Assembly (NCBI RefSeq): GCF_900155545.1
Contig: NZ_LT732525.1
Span: forward strand, 585,075-641,798
From: Clostridium sp. Marseille-P2415
Lineage (GTDB): Bacteria > Bacillota > Clostridia > Lachnospirales > Lachnospiraceae
Length of the DNA stretch: 56,724 nucleotides
Direction: 5' to 3'
The position numbers and the translations under genes were made by a program. Shown here in pieces: positions 1-8,593 of this stretch. A model generated the notes under the pieces. The model worked only from the letters and a program-made list of their open reading frames with translations, did no database searches and was not told where the DNA came from. Every line of letters begins with the position of its first letter. Position 1 is the stretch's first letter.

Positions 1-156
1 ATGCTGATTCATCCCTGTAAGCTGATTAAAGACCGTACTCTTTCCCACATTGGGATTTCCCGCCAGGGCTATTACTTTATCATCTTCCTTCCGTTTTTTA
101 ATTTCCAGGCCGCAGTCCACAGACTTTATGCCCACCGAATCTCTGCTTAATCCCAT
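1..156 (-). CDS. feoB: Ferrous iron transporter FeoB, N-terminal fragment
   Basis: Only the first 52 codons are inside the window; the gene continues beyond base 1. FeoB is the membrane Fe2+ importer with an N-terminal GTPase domain. The visible part has the G1 loop GNPNVGKST (residues 33-41), typical of the FeoB G domain. The ATG at 154-156 lies inside the end of feoA, a 10-bp overlap in a different frame, which indicates translational coupling. The 32 residues before the G1 loop form a basic/acidic leader (KKRKEDDK) longer than in minimal FeoB proteins. The assignment rests on the G1 motif plus the feoA neighbour; membrane segments cannot be seen here. Confidence 0.85.
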   Translation of the reverse strand, partial: MGLSRDSVGIKSVDCGLEIKKRKEDDKVIALAGNPNVGKSTVFNQLTGMNQH

Positions 157-461
157 ACCCGCTCCTCCATCGATACGGTTAATGCCGATATTTCCTCTCC
201 ATAGCGGAGTTTTACTTCATCCTCTTTTTTGGGGTCCACGAGAACACGCCCGGATTCCTCGCTTCTGAGTGCAATCACAGCACCGCGGATTAAGTATGCC
301 GTAGGATCCCCCAGCGGGCTTTTTCCCAGACATTCCACGACGGTCCCCTCAATGAGACCGATATCCTGCAGGCGTCTTCTCATATCATCATAGGCAGCCA
401 GCTTCGCGATGACCGCTCTCTGCCCCCTTTTTAAATCTGCTAAACAAACGTTATCTGACAT
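147..461 (-). CDS. feoA: Ferrous iron transport protein FeoA (SH3-like)
   Basis: A 104-residue cytoplasmic protein of the FeoA family, an SH3-like beta-barrel partner of FeoB. Family features visible are the opening LADLKRGQ, the segment RRRLQDIGLIEGTVVE (the usual 'LxxLGL..G..v' region) and the ending GAVIALRSEESGRVLV. The start at 461 was chosen because GGAGGTAAGAAGG lies just upstream; an open frame extends 12 codons further but has no ribosome site. The gene overlaps the feoB start by 10 bp. It is transcribed away from a DtxR-type regulator, so iron or manganese control through the shared intergenic region is likely (inference). Confidence 0.88.
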   Translation of the reverse strand: MSDNVCLADLKRGQRAVIAKLAAYDDMRRRLQDIGLIEGTVVECLGKSPLGDPTAYLIRGAVIALRSEESGRVLVDPKKEDEVKLRYGEEISALTVSMEERVWD

Positions 462-514
462 CCTTCTTACCTCCAAAATGTTTCCATATCCTAACATATG
501 CAGATAGCAAAATT

Positions 515-534
515 CAGGTTCCTCCCTAAACCTG
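515..534. promoter_or_regulatory. Dyad in the feoA / DtxR-type regulator intergenic region
   Basis: CAGGTT, eight bases, AACCTG: a perfect 6-bp dyad between two divergent genes. The half-sites AGGTT/AACCT match those of DtxR-family operators, but the spacing (8) is wider than the classical DtxR box, so this is a candidate operator only. Confidence 0.35.
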
Positions 535-625
535 TTTTATTTAAAATTTACTTTTCTGCAATCATAGAACTGTCTTGCAGAGAATAGATATAAAAATATC
601 CATAGAAATGAAAGAGGAAATATAC

Positions 626-1045
626 ATGACCAAAACCGATAATTTCTATACCCTGAAAGGTTACTCTCTTTTGGAGCATACTGAAATTACTTCCTCTATG
701 GAAGATTATCTGGAAATGATCTGCAGGCTCCATCACATCGGACACACTGTCCGCATTAAGGAGCTGGCCGAATGCCTTCATGTAAAGCCTTCTTCCGCAT
801 CGAAAATGTCCGGGAACCTAAAGAAGCAGGGCCTGGTGCGCTTTGAAAAATATGGTACAGTTTCTTTGACCCGTGACGGCCTGCAGCTGGGAGAATACTT
901 ATTATTCCGTCATGAAGTCCTTCAGCGTTTCTTCTGTTATGTCAACCAAAAGGCCGATGAACTGGAACAGGTGGAAAAGGTCGAGCATTTTATTGAACCG
1001 GAAACTGTGTATAATATTCAAAAATGGCTGGATAAATTTACATAG
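626..1045 (+). CDS. DtxR/MntR-family metal-dependent transcriptional regulator
   Basis: A 139-residue regulator beginning MTKTDNFYTLKGYSL. The segment SSMEDYLEMICRL followed by VRIKELAECLHVKPSSASKM is the typical DtxR/MntR winged helix, and the later EQVEKVEHFIEPETV matches the dimerisation/metal region. It is about as long as two-domain MntR and lacks the C-terminal SH3 domain of classical DtxR. The start at 626 has GAGGAAA upstream; an in-frame ATG at 575 lacks a good site. Placement divergent to feoA suggests it represses iron uptake when metal is plentiful. Whether Fe or Mn is the ligand cannot be told from sequence. Confidence 0.85.
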   Translation: MTKTDNFYTLKGYSLLEHTEITSSMEDYLEMICRLHHIGHTVRIKELAECLHVKPSSASKMSGNLKKQGLVRFEKYGTVSLTRDGLQLGEYLLFRHEVLQRFFCYVNQKADELEQVEKVEHFIEPETVYNIQKWLDKFT

Positions 1046-1051
1046 ACAGGC

Positions 1052-1080
1052 TTGTGTGATTTTATAATTCGTCGTATACT
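1052..1080 (+). promoter_or_regulatory. Promoter for icd
   Basis: TTGTGT, 17-bp spacer, TATACT; a ribosome site (AAGGAGG) and the icd ATG follow. Confidence 0.55.
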
Positions 1081-1117
1081 ATAGCATAACACGAACATTT
1101 CTAAGGAGGACAAACAC

Positions 1118-2314
1118 ATGGATAAGATTAAGATGACAACCCCCATCGTCGAAATGGATGGCGACGAGATGACCAGGATTCTCTGGCAGATGATCAAAGA
1201 TAACCTTCTGTTGCCATATATCGATCTAAAGACAGAATATTATGACCTGGGCCTGGAGTACCGTGATGAGACAAATGACCAGGTAACCATCGACTCCGCC
1301 ACTGCCACGAAGAAATATAAGGTTGCCGTTAAGTGCGCCACCATCACCCCCAATGCCGCCCGTGTAAAAGAATATCATTTAAAGGAGATGTGGAAGAGCC
1401 CAAACGGCACGATCCGTGCAATCTTAGATGGAACCGTATTCCGCGCTCCAATTGTTGTCAAAGGGATCGAACCATGTGTTATGAACTGGAAAAAGCCGAT
1501 TACCATCGCAAGACATGCGTATGGTGATGTTTATAAGGGTTCTGAGATGAAGATACCCGGAGCCGGAAAGGTAGAGCTTGTTTATACCGCAGAGGACGGA
1601 ACCGAGGTGCGGGAACCGGTTCATTCCTTTAACGGACCTGGTATCGTTCAGGGCATGCATAACTTAAACGGGTCCATTGAAAGCTTTGCAAGAAGCTGCT
1701 TTAACTACGCTCTGGATACCAGACAGGATTTATGGTTCGCCACCAAGGATACCATTTCCAAAAAGTATGACCACACCTTCAAGGACATTTTCCAGGAAAT
1801 CTTTGATGCAGACTATACGGATAAATTTAAGGAAGCAGGCATTACCTATTTTTATACCCTGATTGACGATGCGGTTGCCCGTGTTATGAAATCAGAAGGC
1901 GGCTACATCTGGGCCTGCAAGAACTACGACGGCGATGTCATGAGCGATATGGTGTCATCTGCCTTTGGCTCTCTGGCCATGATGACTTCCGTTCTGGTAT
2001 CTCCGGACGGAGATTATGAATATGAGGCGGCTCACGGAACCGTACAGCGCCACTACTACAAGCATTTAAAAGGGGAAGAAACCTCCACGAACTCCGTTGC
2101 GACCATCTTTGCCTGGACCGGGGCCTTAAGAAAGCGCGGGGAGCTGGACGGAAACGCTGAGCTGTCGGCTTTCGCAGACAAGCTGGAGCAGGCTACCATT
2201 GATACCATTGAGGCCGGTGAAATGACGAAGGATCTGGCGCTGATCACAACCATACCAAATCCAACGGTATTAAACAGTGAGGAATTTATCAAGGCCATTG
2301 CAAAACGGCTGTAA
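1118..2314 (+). CDS. icd: NADP-dependent isocitrate dehydrogenase, eukaryote-like class
   Basis: A 398-residue cytoplasmic enzyme that converts isocitrate to 2-oxoglutarate plus CO2, giving NADPH and the carbon skeleton for glutamate. The sequence is of the homodimeric IDH1/IDH2-like class rather than the E. coli-type Icd: it has [14 protein letters not shown] near the N-terminus, the substrate segments VKCATITPN and [16 protein letters not shown] (R of the IDH1 Arg132 region), and the metal ligands in LIDDAVARV and YDGDVMSD. The C-terminal [10 protein letters not shown] and [10 protein letters not shown] are also diagnostic. AAGGAGG lies ahead of the ATG. It appears monocistronic, with its own promoter and a terminator immediately after. 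Confidence 0.95.
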   Translation: MDKIKMTTPIVEMDGDEMTRILWQMIKDNLLLPYIDLKTEYYDLGLEYRDETNDQVTIDSATATKKYKVAVKCATITPNAARVKEYHLKEMWKSPNGTIRAILDGTVFRAPIVVKGIEPCVMNWKKPITIARHAYGDVYKGSEMKIPGAGKVELVYTAEDGTEVREPVHSFNGPGIVQGMHNLNGSIESFARSCFNYALDTRQDLWFATKDTISKKYDHTFKDIFQEIFDADYTDKFKEAGITYFYTLIDDAVARVMKSEGGYIWACKNYDGDVMSDMVSSAFGSLAMMTSVLVSPDGDYEYEAAHGTVQRHYYKHLKGEETSTNSVATIFAWTGALRKRGELDGNAELSAFADKLEQATIDTIEAGEMTKDLALITTIPNPTVLNSEEFIKAIAKRL

Positions 2315-2340
2315 GGGCTGCCTGGTTTTTGATGGATCGG

Positions 2341-2377
2341 AAAAAGAAAGCCGCTTAAACCAGCTGCTTTCTTTTTT
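2341..2377 (+). terminator. Terminator after icd
   Basis: AAAAAGAAAGC (2341-2351) pairs with GCTTTCTTTTT (2366-2376) and is followed by a T-rich run. Confidence 0.75.
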
Positions 2378-2399
2378 ATTTTAAGGAGGTAACGCGATT

Positions 2400-2948
2400 A
2401 TGGAATACAAACCCCAAAAGGTCCTGTTAAAGAACGGAATTCCCTGCATTTTAAAAAGCCCGGGCCCCAACGACGCCGCAGCTATTATCCACATTATGCA
2501 GGTCACATCAGAGGAAACCAACTACATGGCCAGATACGCGGATGAAATCAACACCCCCCTCCATCAGGAACAGCATTTTCTGTATTCCACCCTGCGGAGC
2601 AGAAAAGATTTATTGGTCTGTGCCACGGTAAACGAAAAGATCATTGCAAACGCCGGGATAAATCCCATTGCCGACCGGGAACGTTATGCACACCGGGCAT
2701 CCTTTGGCATATCCATATGCAAAGAATACTGGGGGCTTGGAATCGGTTCCCATCTGCTTGCCGCCATCATAAGCGGAGCACGTGAAATGGGCTATGAACA
2801 GCTGGAGCTGGAAGTGGTATGCGAAAATGAACGCGGCCTGGCCCTTTACAAAAAGTACGGCTTCGAAATTTACGGTACCAGGGAACACTGCTTTAAATAC
2901 CGGGACGGAAGCTATGCAGACGTACATCTGATGATGCGGAAGCTATAA
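2400..2948 (+). CDS. GNAT-family N-acetyltransferase
   Basis: A 182-residue single-domain GNAT protein. The acetyl-CoA binding motif A is visible as SICKEYWGLGIGSHLL (around residue 110), followed by the helix ISGAREMGYEQLELEV and the terminal motif B region NERGLALYKKYGFEIYGT. This arrangement resembles ribosomal-protein and small-molecule acetyltransferases of the RimJ/RimL group, but the acceptor substrate cannot be predicted. The ATG at 2400 has AAGGAGG eight bases upstream. The gene stands alone between the icd terminator and the LysR gene. Confidence 0.85.
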   Translation: MEYKPQKVLLKNGIPCILKSPGPNDAAAIIHIMQVTSEETNYMARYADEINTPLHQEQHFLYSTLRSRKDLLVCATVNEKIIANAGINPIADRERYAHRASFGISICKEYWGLGIGSHLLAAIISGAREMGYEQLELEVVCENERGLALYKKYGFEIYGTREHCFKYRDGSYADVHLMMRKL

Positions 2949-3049
2949 AATTCTTTCCACATTTTTTTCAAAATCCCTGTTCATACCATTATCAAAATGA
3001 TATAATGAGGATTGTCATATGACACATTGGTAATGGAAGGATCGCTAAC

Positions 3050-3928
3050 ATGAACTTAAGACATCTTACTATCTTTAAAACGGTGTGTGAAGAAGGCAGC
3101 ATCACCGGAGCGGCCAGGACGCTGTCCATGACCCAGCCTGCTATCTCCCACGCTATCAATGAACTGGAAGAATCCGTTGGTTCTCCCCTGTTTGACCGTG
3201 TATCCCGCAGAGTCGTGATCAATGAGAATGGAAAATTTTATCTGTCAAAAGTCATCCCTCTTCTGGAATTGTACCAGGACCTGGAAAATTACTCCGGTTC
3301 CCTGCACCTCCAGGCACCCCTGCGGATCGGTTCCTGCGTAACCCTGGCCAGTTACCTGCTTCCGAAAGTGGTATCCCGTTTTACGCTTACCAATCCGGAT
3401 ACCCAGTTAAAGGTCACAGTAGACAATTCCCAGGAGGTTACAAACAAACTTCTGAAAAACGAACTGGACATCGGTCTTGTTGAAGGTGTCATCGCTGATG
3501 ACCAGCTGGAAAAGATCCCTTTCTCATCCTATCCCATGGCTGTTATCTGCGCCCCCGGCCATCCCTTTGCAGAACGCTCTGCCCAGCCGGTCCCGTTAGA
3601 CCGTCTCATAGAAGAACCGCTTCTGTTAAGAGAACAGGGCTGCACCATCCGGGATACCTTTGACTGTGCCCTCTCCTTAAGCAATTTATCTGCGGACCCC
3701 CTTTGGACCAGCACCAACTCCGATGTGATCCTGCAGGCAGTGAAAGAAAATATCGGGATCGGAGTTGTTCCCAGAATCCTTGCCGATGAATCCGTCAAAC
3801 GGGGGGAAATCATTGAAATAGAAGTGAAAGACCTTGATATCAGCTGTATGAACCATGTGGTGTTCCATAAAGACAAATTCCAGACAGAGGCATTTCAGGC
3901 TTTTATCAATCTGGTTTTATTCGATTAA
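3050..3928 (+). CDS. LysR-family transcriptional regulator
   Basis: A 292-residue LysR regulator: an N-terminal winged helix (MNLRHLTIFKTVCEEGSI, then AARTLSMTQPAISHAI) followed by a periplasmic-binding-protein-like effector domain (from about residue 90, LRIGSCVTLASYLLP). Length and layout are standard. A TATAAT at 3000-3005 lies about 45 bp before the ATG. No divergent partner gene is adjacent: the upstream gene is a co-directional acetyltransferase and the downstream gene is convergent, so its target and effector are unknown. Confidence 0.88.
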   Translation: MNLRHLTIFKTVCEEGSITGAARTLSMTQPAISHAINELEESVGSPLFDRVSRRVVINENGKFYLSKVIPLLELYQDLENYSGSLHLQAPLRIGSCVTLASYLLPKVVSRFTLTNPDTQLKVTVDNSQEVTNKLLKNELDIGLVEGVIADDQLEKIPFSSYPMAVICAPGHPFAERSAQPVPLDRLIEEPLLLREQGCTIRDTFDCALSLSNLSADPLWTSTNSDVILQAVKENIGIGVVPRILADESVKRGEIIEIEVKDLDISCMNHVVFHKDKFQTEAFQAFINLVLFD

Positions 3929-3964
3929 AGAAATCACAGCCCCAGGCTGCATATCCATACGAAA

Positions 3965-4017
3965 AAATCCGCTCATCTTTTCTCCGGCAGCCCGGAGCGA
4001 TAAGCGGATTTCATTTT
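3965..4017. terminator. Bidirectional terminator between the LysR gene and the aminotransferase
   Basis: AAATCCGCT (3965-3973) pairs with AGCGGATTT (4003-4011), with an inner CTCCGG/CCGGAG stem. T-runs lie on both sides, serving the convergent genes. Confidence 0.75.
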
Positions 4018-5307
4018 TTATTCCTTCTCAGCCAGGATCTTGTCAATGCTTACAATCTTCACACAGAGTGCAAACAATTCCATGGCTAAAATCAGATCAG
4101 ATAACGGAGGATAGGATGGAGCGATACGAATGTTGCTGTCGTGAGGATCCTTGCCGTATGGGTAAGTCGCTCCGGCACCGGTCATGATCAGACCGGACTT
4201 TTTGCACCTTGCTACAATGGCCTTTGCACATCCGTCCAGGGAGTCAAAGGAAATGAAATATCCTCCCTTTGGACTGGTCCATTCGCCGATCCCAAGGCCG
4301 CCCAGCTCTCTTTCCAGAATCTCGATCACAGCCTCAAATTTCGGTCTCATGATATCTGCATGCTTTCTCATATGCTCCACCATACCATGGATATCTCCAA
4401 AGAAACGTACATGGCGCAGCTGATTCACCTTATCATGGCCAATGGTCTGGATCTTTAACTGCTTCATGATGTCCACCAGGTTGTTCTGGCTGGCAGCGAT
4501 GGCTGCAATGCCGGAACCAGGGAAGCTTACCTTTGAGGTGGAAGCAAATTTATAAACCATATCCGGATTTCCGGCTCTCTTACACTCAGCAAGGATCTCA
4601 ATCAGATGATCCTGGTCGTGATCGTATAAATGATGGATGGTGTAAGCATTATCCCAGTAAATGCGGAAGTCGCTTGCAGCCGGTTTTAAACGGGCGAAAC
4701 GGCGGACGGTATCATCCGAATAGGAAATTCCCTGAGGATTGGAGTATTTCGGAACACACCAGATCCCTTTGATGGAATCATCGTTTGCAACCAGCTCTTC
4801 CACCATATCCATATCCGGACCGGCCGGGGTCATGGGGACATTCACCATCTCGATACCAAAGTATTCGGTTATGGAAAAATGCCTGTCGTACCCGGGGACC
4901 GGACAGAGGAATTTCACTTTATCCAGCTTGCACCAGGGAGTACTTCCCATAACACCGTGAGTCATGGAGCGGGAAACCGTATCATACATTACATTTAAGC
5001 TGGAATTGCCGTAAATGATGATATGGTCAGGTGAAACCTCCATCATATCGGCGAGAAGCTCTTTTGCTTCCTTGATCCCGTCAAGCACACCATAGTTCCG
5101 GCAGTCCGTACCGTCATCACAGGTTAAATCGTCATTGCTGCTCAATACATCCATCATCCCCATGGATATATCCAGCTGTTCGGTGCTTGGCTTTCCCCTG
5201 GACATATCAAGCTTTAAATCCTTGGCCTGAAACTCCTTGTACTGTGCGGAAAGCTGTTTTCTCAATCCCTGTAACTCTTCCTTTGTCATTTCAACATACG
5301 GCTTCAT
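4018..5307 (-). CDS. Aspartate aminotransferase (type Ic, MocR-like aminotransferase domain)
   Basis: A 429-residue PLP enzyme of fold type I. The PLP lysine sits in ASTSKVSFPGSG, the conserved Asn/Pro region is YSNPQGISY and the cofactor Asp/Tyr region is IYWDNAYTIHHL. The N-terminus (MSRGKPSTEQLDIS) is characteristic of the type Ic aspartate aminotransferase family (PF12897-like) rather than AspC. It interconverts aspartate and oxaloacetate. It follows gatB by about 10-30 bp in the same direction, so the operon would supply aspartate, AspRS and the amidotransferase together (inference). Start uncertain: ATG 5307 follows AGGAGG at a 12-base spacing; ATG 5328, seven codons earlier, has AAAGGAG at a 5-base spacing and is also possible. 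Confidence 0.85.
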   Translation of the reverse strand: MKPYVEMTKEELQGLRKQLSAQYKEFQAKDLKLDMSRGKPSTEQLDISMGMMDVLSSNDDLTCDDGTDCRNYGVLDGIKEAKELLADMMEVSPDHIIIYGNSSLNVMYDTVSRSMTHGVMGSTPWCKLDKVKFLCPVPGYDRHFSITEYFGIEMVNVPMTPAGPDMDMVEELVANDDSIKGIWCVPKYSNPQGISYSDDTVRRFARLKPAASDFRIYWDNAYTIHHLYDHDQDHLIEILAECKRAGNPDMVYKFASTSKVSFPGSGIAAIAASQNNLVDIMKQLKIQTIGHDKVNQLRHVRFFGDIHGMVEHMRKHADIMRPKFEAVIEILERELGGLGIGEWTSPKGGYFISFDSLDGCAKAIVARCKKSGLIMTGAGATYPYGKDPHDSNIRIAPSYPPLSDLILAMELFALCVKIVSIDKILAEKE

Positions 5308-5338
5308 AGATCTCTTCTTCCTCCTCATATAGACTCCT

Positions 5339-6772
5339 TTAACCTAATAGTTCCTTAAGTATCCTGTTGACCGCTCCCGGATCGGCTTTTCCCTTCATGG
5401 ACCGCATGGTCTGGCCTACCAGAAAGCCCATGGCTTTCTCCTTTCCGCCCCGGTAATCCTCCACAGACTGCGGATTGGCGGCAACAATCCCCTCAATGAC
5501 CGTGCGCAGTTCCCCTTCGTCATTTACAACCTTTAATCCTTTTTCTTCTACATATTGTTCCGGATCGACATCTTCTGCAAAAATTTTCTCGAAAACTCCC
5601 TTGCCCACGGTACGGTTAATGGTACCATTATCCACTAATTCAATCAATTTTGCAAGGTTTTCCGGGGAAAATGTCATTTTTTCAGGTTCTGTTTCTGTCT
5701 CTTTTAAAAGGCGCATGGCCTCTACCATCAGCCAGTTGGCCGCTTCTTTCGGCTTTTTGCAGACAGCGGTGACCGCCTCGAAAATATCTGCCATGTGCTT
5801 GGAGCCGGTGATGATATCGGCATCGTATTCAGAAAGCCCCAGCTCTTCCTGATACCTGGCCATTTTCTCCGTCTTAAGCTCCGGCTGTCTGTCCTTTATG
5901 ATTTGGATCCATTCATCGCTTATGACCACCGGAGGCAGATCCGGGTCCGGGAAATAGCGGTAATCCCTGGCATCCTCCTTGGAACGCATGGCATGGGAAG
6001 ACTCTTTGTTATCATCCCACCGTCTGGTTTCCTGAATGACCTTTTTCCCTTCCTCCAGTAACTCGATCTGGCGCTTTTTCTCCCCTTCGATGGCACGTGC
6101 AATGGCCTTAAAGGAGTTTAAGTTCTTCATTTCCGTTCTGGTTCCGAATTCAGGGGCCCCGATCTCACGGACAGATAAGTTCACATCGGCTCTCATGGAG
6201 CCTTCCTGAAGCTTGCAGTCAGAGGCGCCTAAGTACTGAATGATCAGTCTCAGCTTTTCCAGATAGGCGATCACCTCATCCGCACTTCTCATGTCAGGCT
6301 CTGAAACGATTTCGATCAGCGGAACTCCGCTTCGGTTGAAATCTACCAGGGAACAGTCCTCCCATTCATCATGAATCAGTTTTCCCGCATCCTCTTCCAT
6401 ATGGATCTCATGGATCCCGATTTTCTTCTTTCCTGCCGACGTGCCGATCTCCACGTAACCGTCATGGCAGATGGGAAGATAAAGCTGGGAAATCTGGTAG
6501 TTTTGTGGATTGTCAGGGTAGAAATAATTCTTCCGGTCAAATTTGCAGTACTGGTTGATCCGGCAGTCTGCCGCCAGCCCCACCGCAAGAGCGTATTCCA
6601 CCACCTGCTTGTTAAGGACCGGAAGGGAACCCGGCATACCGGTACAGACCGGGCATGTATGGGTATTTGGCGCTCCGCCGAATTCCGTGGAGCAGGAGCA
6701 GAAGATTTTGGTTTTGGTGGCAAGTTCCACATGAACCTCCAGACCGATGACTGTCTCATACTGTTTGCTCAT
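5339..6772 (-). CDS. gatB: Asp-tRNA(Asn)/Glu-tRNA(Gln) amidotransferase subunit B
   Basis: A 477-residue GatB, the kinase/transamidase subunit that activates Asp- or Glu-charged tRNA before ammonia transfer. Signature stretches include ETVIGLEVHVEL at the start, the zinc-site cysteines CSCST...CPVC near residues 26-42, and DFNRSGVPLIEIV. The C-terminal YqeY-like tail ends GAVNRILKEL. Length is normal. Its ATG abuts the gatA stop (6772/6773), indicating tight coupling with GatA. Confidence 0.97.
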   Translation of the reverse strand: MSKQYETVIGLEVHVELATKTKIFCSCSTEFGGAPNTHTCPVCTGMPGSLPVLNKQVVEYALAVGLAADCRINQYCKFDRKNYFYPDNPQNYQISQLYLPICHDGYVEIGTSAGKKKIGIHEIHMEEDAGKLIHDEWEDCSLVDFNRSGVPLIEIVSEPDMRSADEVIAYLEKLRLIIQYLGASDCKLQEGSMRADVNLSVREIGAPEFGTRTEMKNLNSFKAIARAIEGEKKRQIELLEEGKKVIQETRRWDDNKESSHAMRSKEDARDYRYFPDPDLPPVVISDEWIQIIKDRQPELKTEKMARYQEELGLSEYDADIITGSKHMADIFEAVTAVCKKPKEAANWLMVEAMRLLKETETEPEKMTFSPENLAKLIELVDNGTINRTVGKGVFEKIFAEDVDPEQYVEEKGLKVVNDEGELRTVIEGIVAANPQSVEDYRGGKEKAMGFLVGQTMRSMKGKADPGAVNRILKELLG

Positions 6773-8269
6773 TTACTTCTCCTCCCTTCCGGAAATGGCG
6801 TCTGCCGCCACTTTGGGCATCTCATAGCTTCTGCCCTGTTCAAAGGCAAAACCAGCCCGGATGATGTTATTTTCTTTAAAACAGTCCCCGATAAACTGAA
6901 CTCCGATCGGCAGTCCCTTCGAATCCTTACCGCAGGGGACCGTAAGGCCCGGAAGTCCGGCAAGGTTCACTGAAATGGTATAAATATCGCCCAGGTACAT
7001 CTTTAAGGGATCGCTTAAGCTCTCTCCAAGCTTTGGCGCTGTGGACGGGGAAGCCGGCCCCAGAATTACATCGTATTTTGAAAATGCCTCATCAAAAGCT
7101 TTCTTAATAAGCGCCTTTGTTCTTAAAGCCTTCAGATAATAAGCGTCATAATAACCGGAGCTTAACACAAAGGAACCAAGCATGATGCGGCGTTTTACCT
7201 CCGGCCCAAAGCCCTCGGAACGGCTCTTTTTATACATGCCGTGAAGCCCCTCGTATTCCTTCGCACGATAGCCGTATTTGACACCGTCAAATCTGGATAA
7301 GTTGGAGCTGGCCTCTGCGGATGCGATCACATAGTAGGCAGGAATCGCATATTCCACCATTCCCAGATCAAAGGTCTCCACAACGGCTCCCTTTTCCTTT
7401 AATATCTCTGCTGTTTTTAAAACAGCCTCTTTTACTTCCGGATCCAGGCCCTCTCCTAAGTAATCTGCCGGAATCCCTATCCGTAAGCCTTTCACATCCT
7501 CTTTCAAAGCTTCCGTAAAGTCACAGTCCTTCCGCTCCACAGATGTGCTGTCCTTCCCGTCATGGGAAGCGAGAACCTCCAGAACCGCAGCACAATCCGT
7601 CACATCCTTTGCAACGGGCCCGATCTGGTCTAAGGAAGAACCGTAGGCAATGAGTCCATATCTGGAAATGGTCCCGTAAGTAGGCTTTAGCCCCGTAACC
7701 CCGCAGAAGGAAGCCGGCTGTCTTATGGAACCTCCGGTATCCGAACCTAAGGCATAAAAGCATTCTGCCGCCGCAACTGCCGCACAGGAACCGCCGGAGG
7801 AACCGCCGGGAACATGCTCCGGGTTCCATGGGTTTCTCGTAACCCCGTAAGCCGATGTTTCCGTGGTGCTCCCCATGGCAAACTCATCCATGTTGGTCTT
7901 CCCGAGGATCACTGCTCCGGCCTTTTTTAAATTCTCCACTGCCTGAGCCGTATAAGCAGGAACAAAATCGGAAAGGATTTTGGAACTGCAGGTAGTCCTC
8001 ATGCCCTCAATGCAGATGTTATCCTTCACCGCTGCCGGTACGCCTGCCAAAGGCCCGGTAAGCTCACCGGATTCGATCCGTTTCTGCACAGCCTCCGCCT
8101 GCTTTAGCGCTTTTTCTTCCTCTATTGTTACAAAGCTGTTAAGCACCGGCTCCATGGCCTTAATCTGGCTAAGAGCCGCTTTTACCGCTTCCACGGAGGT
8201 AACCTCTCCGCTTTTTATCTTTTTACCCAGCTGCACCGCAGTCAGGGCTAATATTTCTTTTTCTGTCAT
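6773..8269 (-). CDS. gatA: Asp-tRNA(Asn)/Glu-tRNA(Gln) amidotransferase subunit A
   Basis: A 498-residue glutaminase subunit of the amidase-signature family. The Ser-cisSer-Lys triad is visible as Lys82 (VKDNICIEG), Ser157 in GGSSGGS and Ser181 in GSDTGGSIRQPA, each three residues later than the residues of S. aureus GatA. It releases ammonia from glutamine and channels it to GatB. It lies between gatC (11-bp gap) and gatB (directly adjacent) in the T-box-controlled operon. Confidence 0.97.
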   Translation of the reverse strand: MTEKEILALTAVQLGKKIKSGEVTSVEAVKAALSQIKAMEPVLNSFVTIEEEKALKQAEAVQKRIESGELTGPLAGVPAAVKDNICIEGMRTTCSSKILSDFVPAYTAQAVENLKKAGAVILGKTNMDEFAMGSTTETSAYGVTRNPWNPEHVPGGSSGGSCAAVAAAECFYALGSDTGGSIRQPASFCGVTGLKPTYGTISRYGLIAYGSSLDQIGPVAKDVTDCAAVLEVLASHDGKDSTSVERKDCDFTEALKEDVKGLRIGIPADYLGEGLDPEVKEAVLKTAEILKEKGAVVETFDLGMVEYAIPAYYVIASAEASSNLSRFDGVKYGYRAKEYEGLHGMYKKSRSEGFGPEVKRRIMLGSFVLSSGYYDAYYLKALRTKALIKKAFDEAFSKYDVILGPASPSTAPKLGESLSDPLKMYLGDIYTISVNLAGLPGLTVPCGKDSKGLPIGVQFIGDCFKENNIIRAGFAFEQGRSYEMPKVAADAISGREEK

Positions 8270-8280
8270 CCGGACTCCCC

Positions 8281-8574
8281 CTATTCCACTGTTTTCGGCA
8301 CCTTAAAAGCTCCATCCTTGCTTTCCGGAGCATTCTTTAAGATGTTCTCTCTGTCATCCCCGTTTTCCACCACATCTTCACGGAAAACATTGTGTACCGG
8401 GAAAACATGGGACATGGGTTCCACTCCGTCTGTGTCCAGTTCATTTAATTTATCAATATAATCCAGCATGCGGCCCATATCTTTTTTTGCCGCTTCCTTT
8501 TCTGCTTCATCAAGCTCAAGCTTTGCCAGGATTCCTACGTATTCGATCGTTGCATCATCAATGATGTGCGCCAT
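8281..8574 (-). CDS. gatC: Asp-tRNA(Asn)/Glu-tRNA(Gln) amidotransferase subunit C
   Basis: A 97-residue GatC, the small subunit that wraps the GatA-GatB interface. The helix [15 protein letters not shown], the middle [19 protein letters not shown] and the following [14 protein letters not shown] are classic family features. It begins 19 bp after aspS2 and is followed by gatA. A ribosome site (GGAGGCAGG) lies ahead of the ATG. Confidence 0.95.
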   Translation of the reverse strand: MAHIIDDATIEYVGILAKLELDEAEKEAAKKDMGRMLDYIDKLNELDTDGVEPMSHVFPVHNVFREDVVENGDDRENILKNAPESKDGAFKVPKTVE

Positions 8575-8593
8575 TTTTTCCTGCCTCCTTTCC

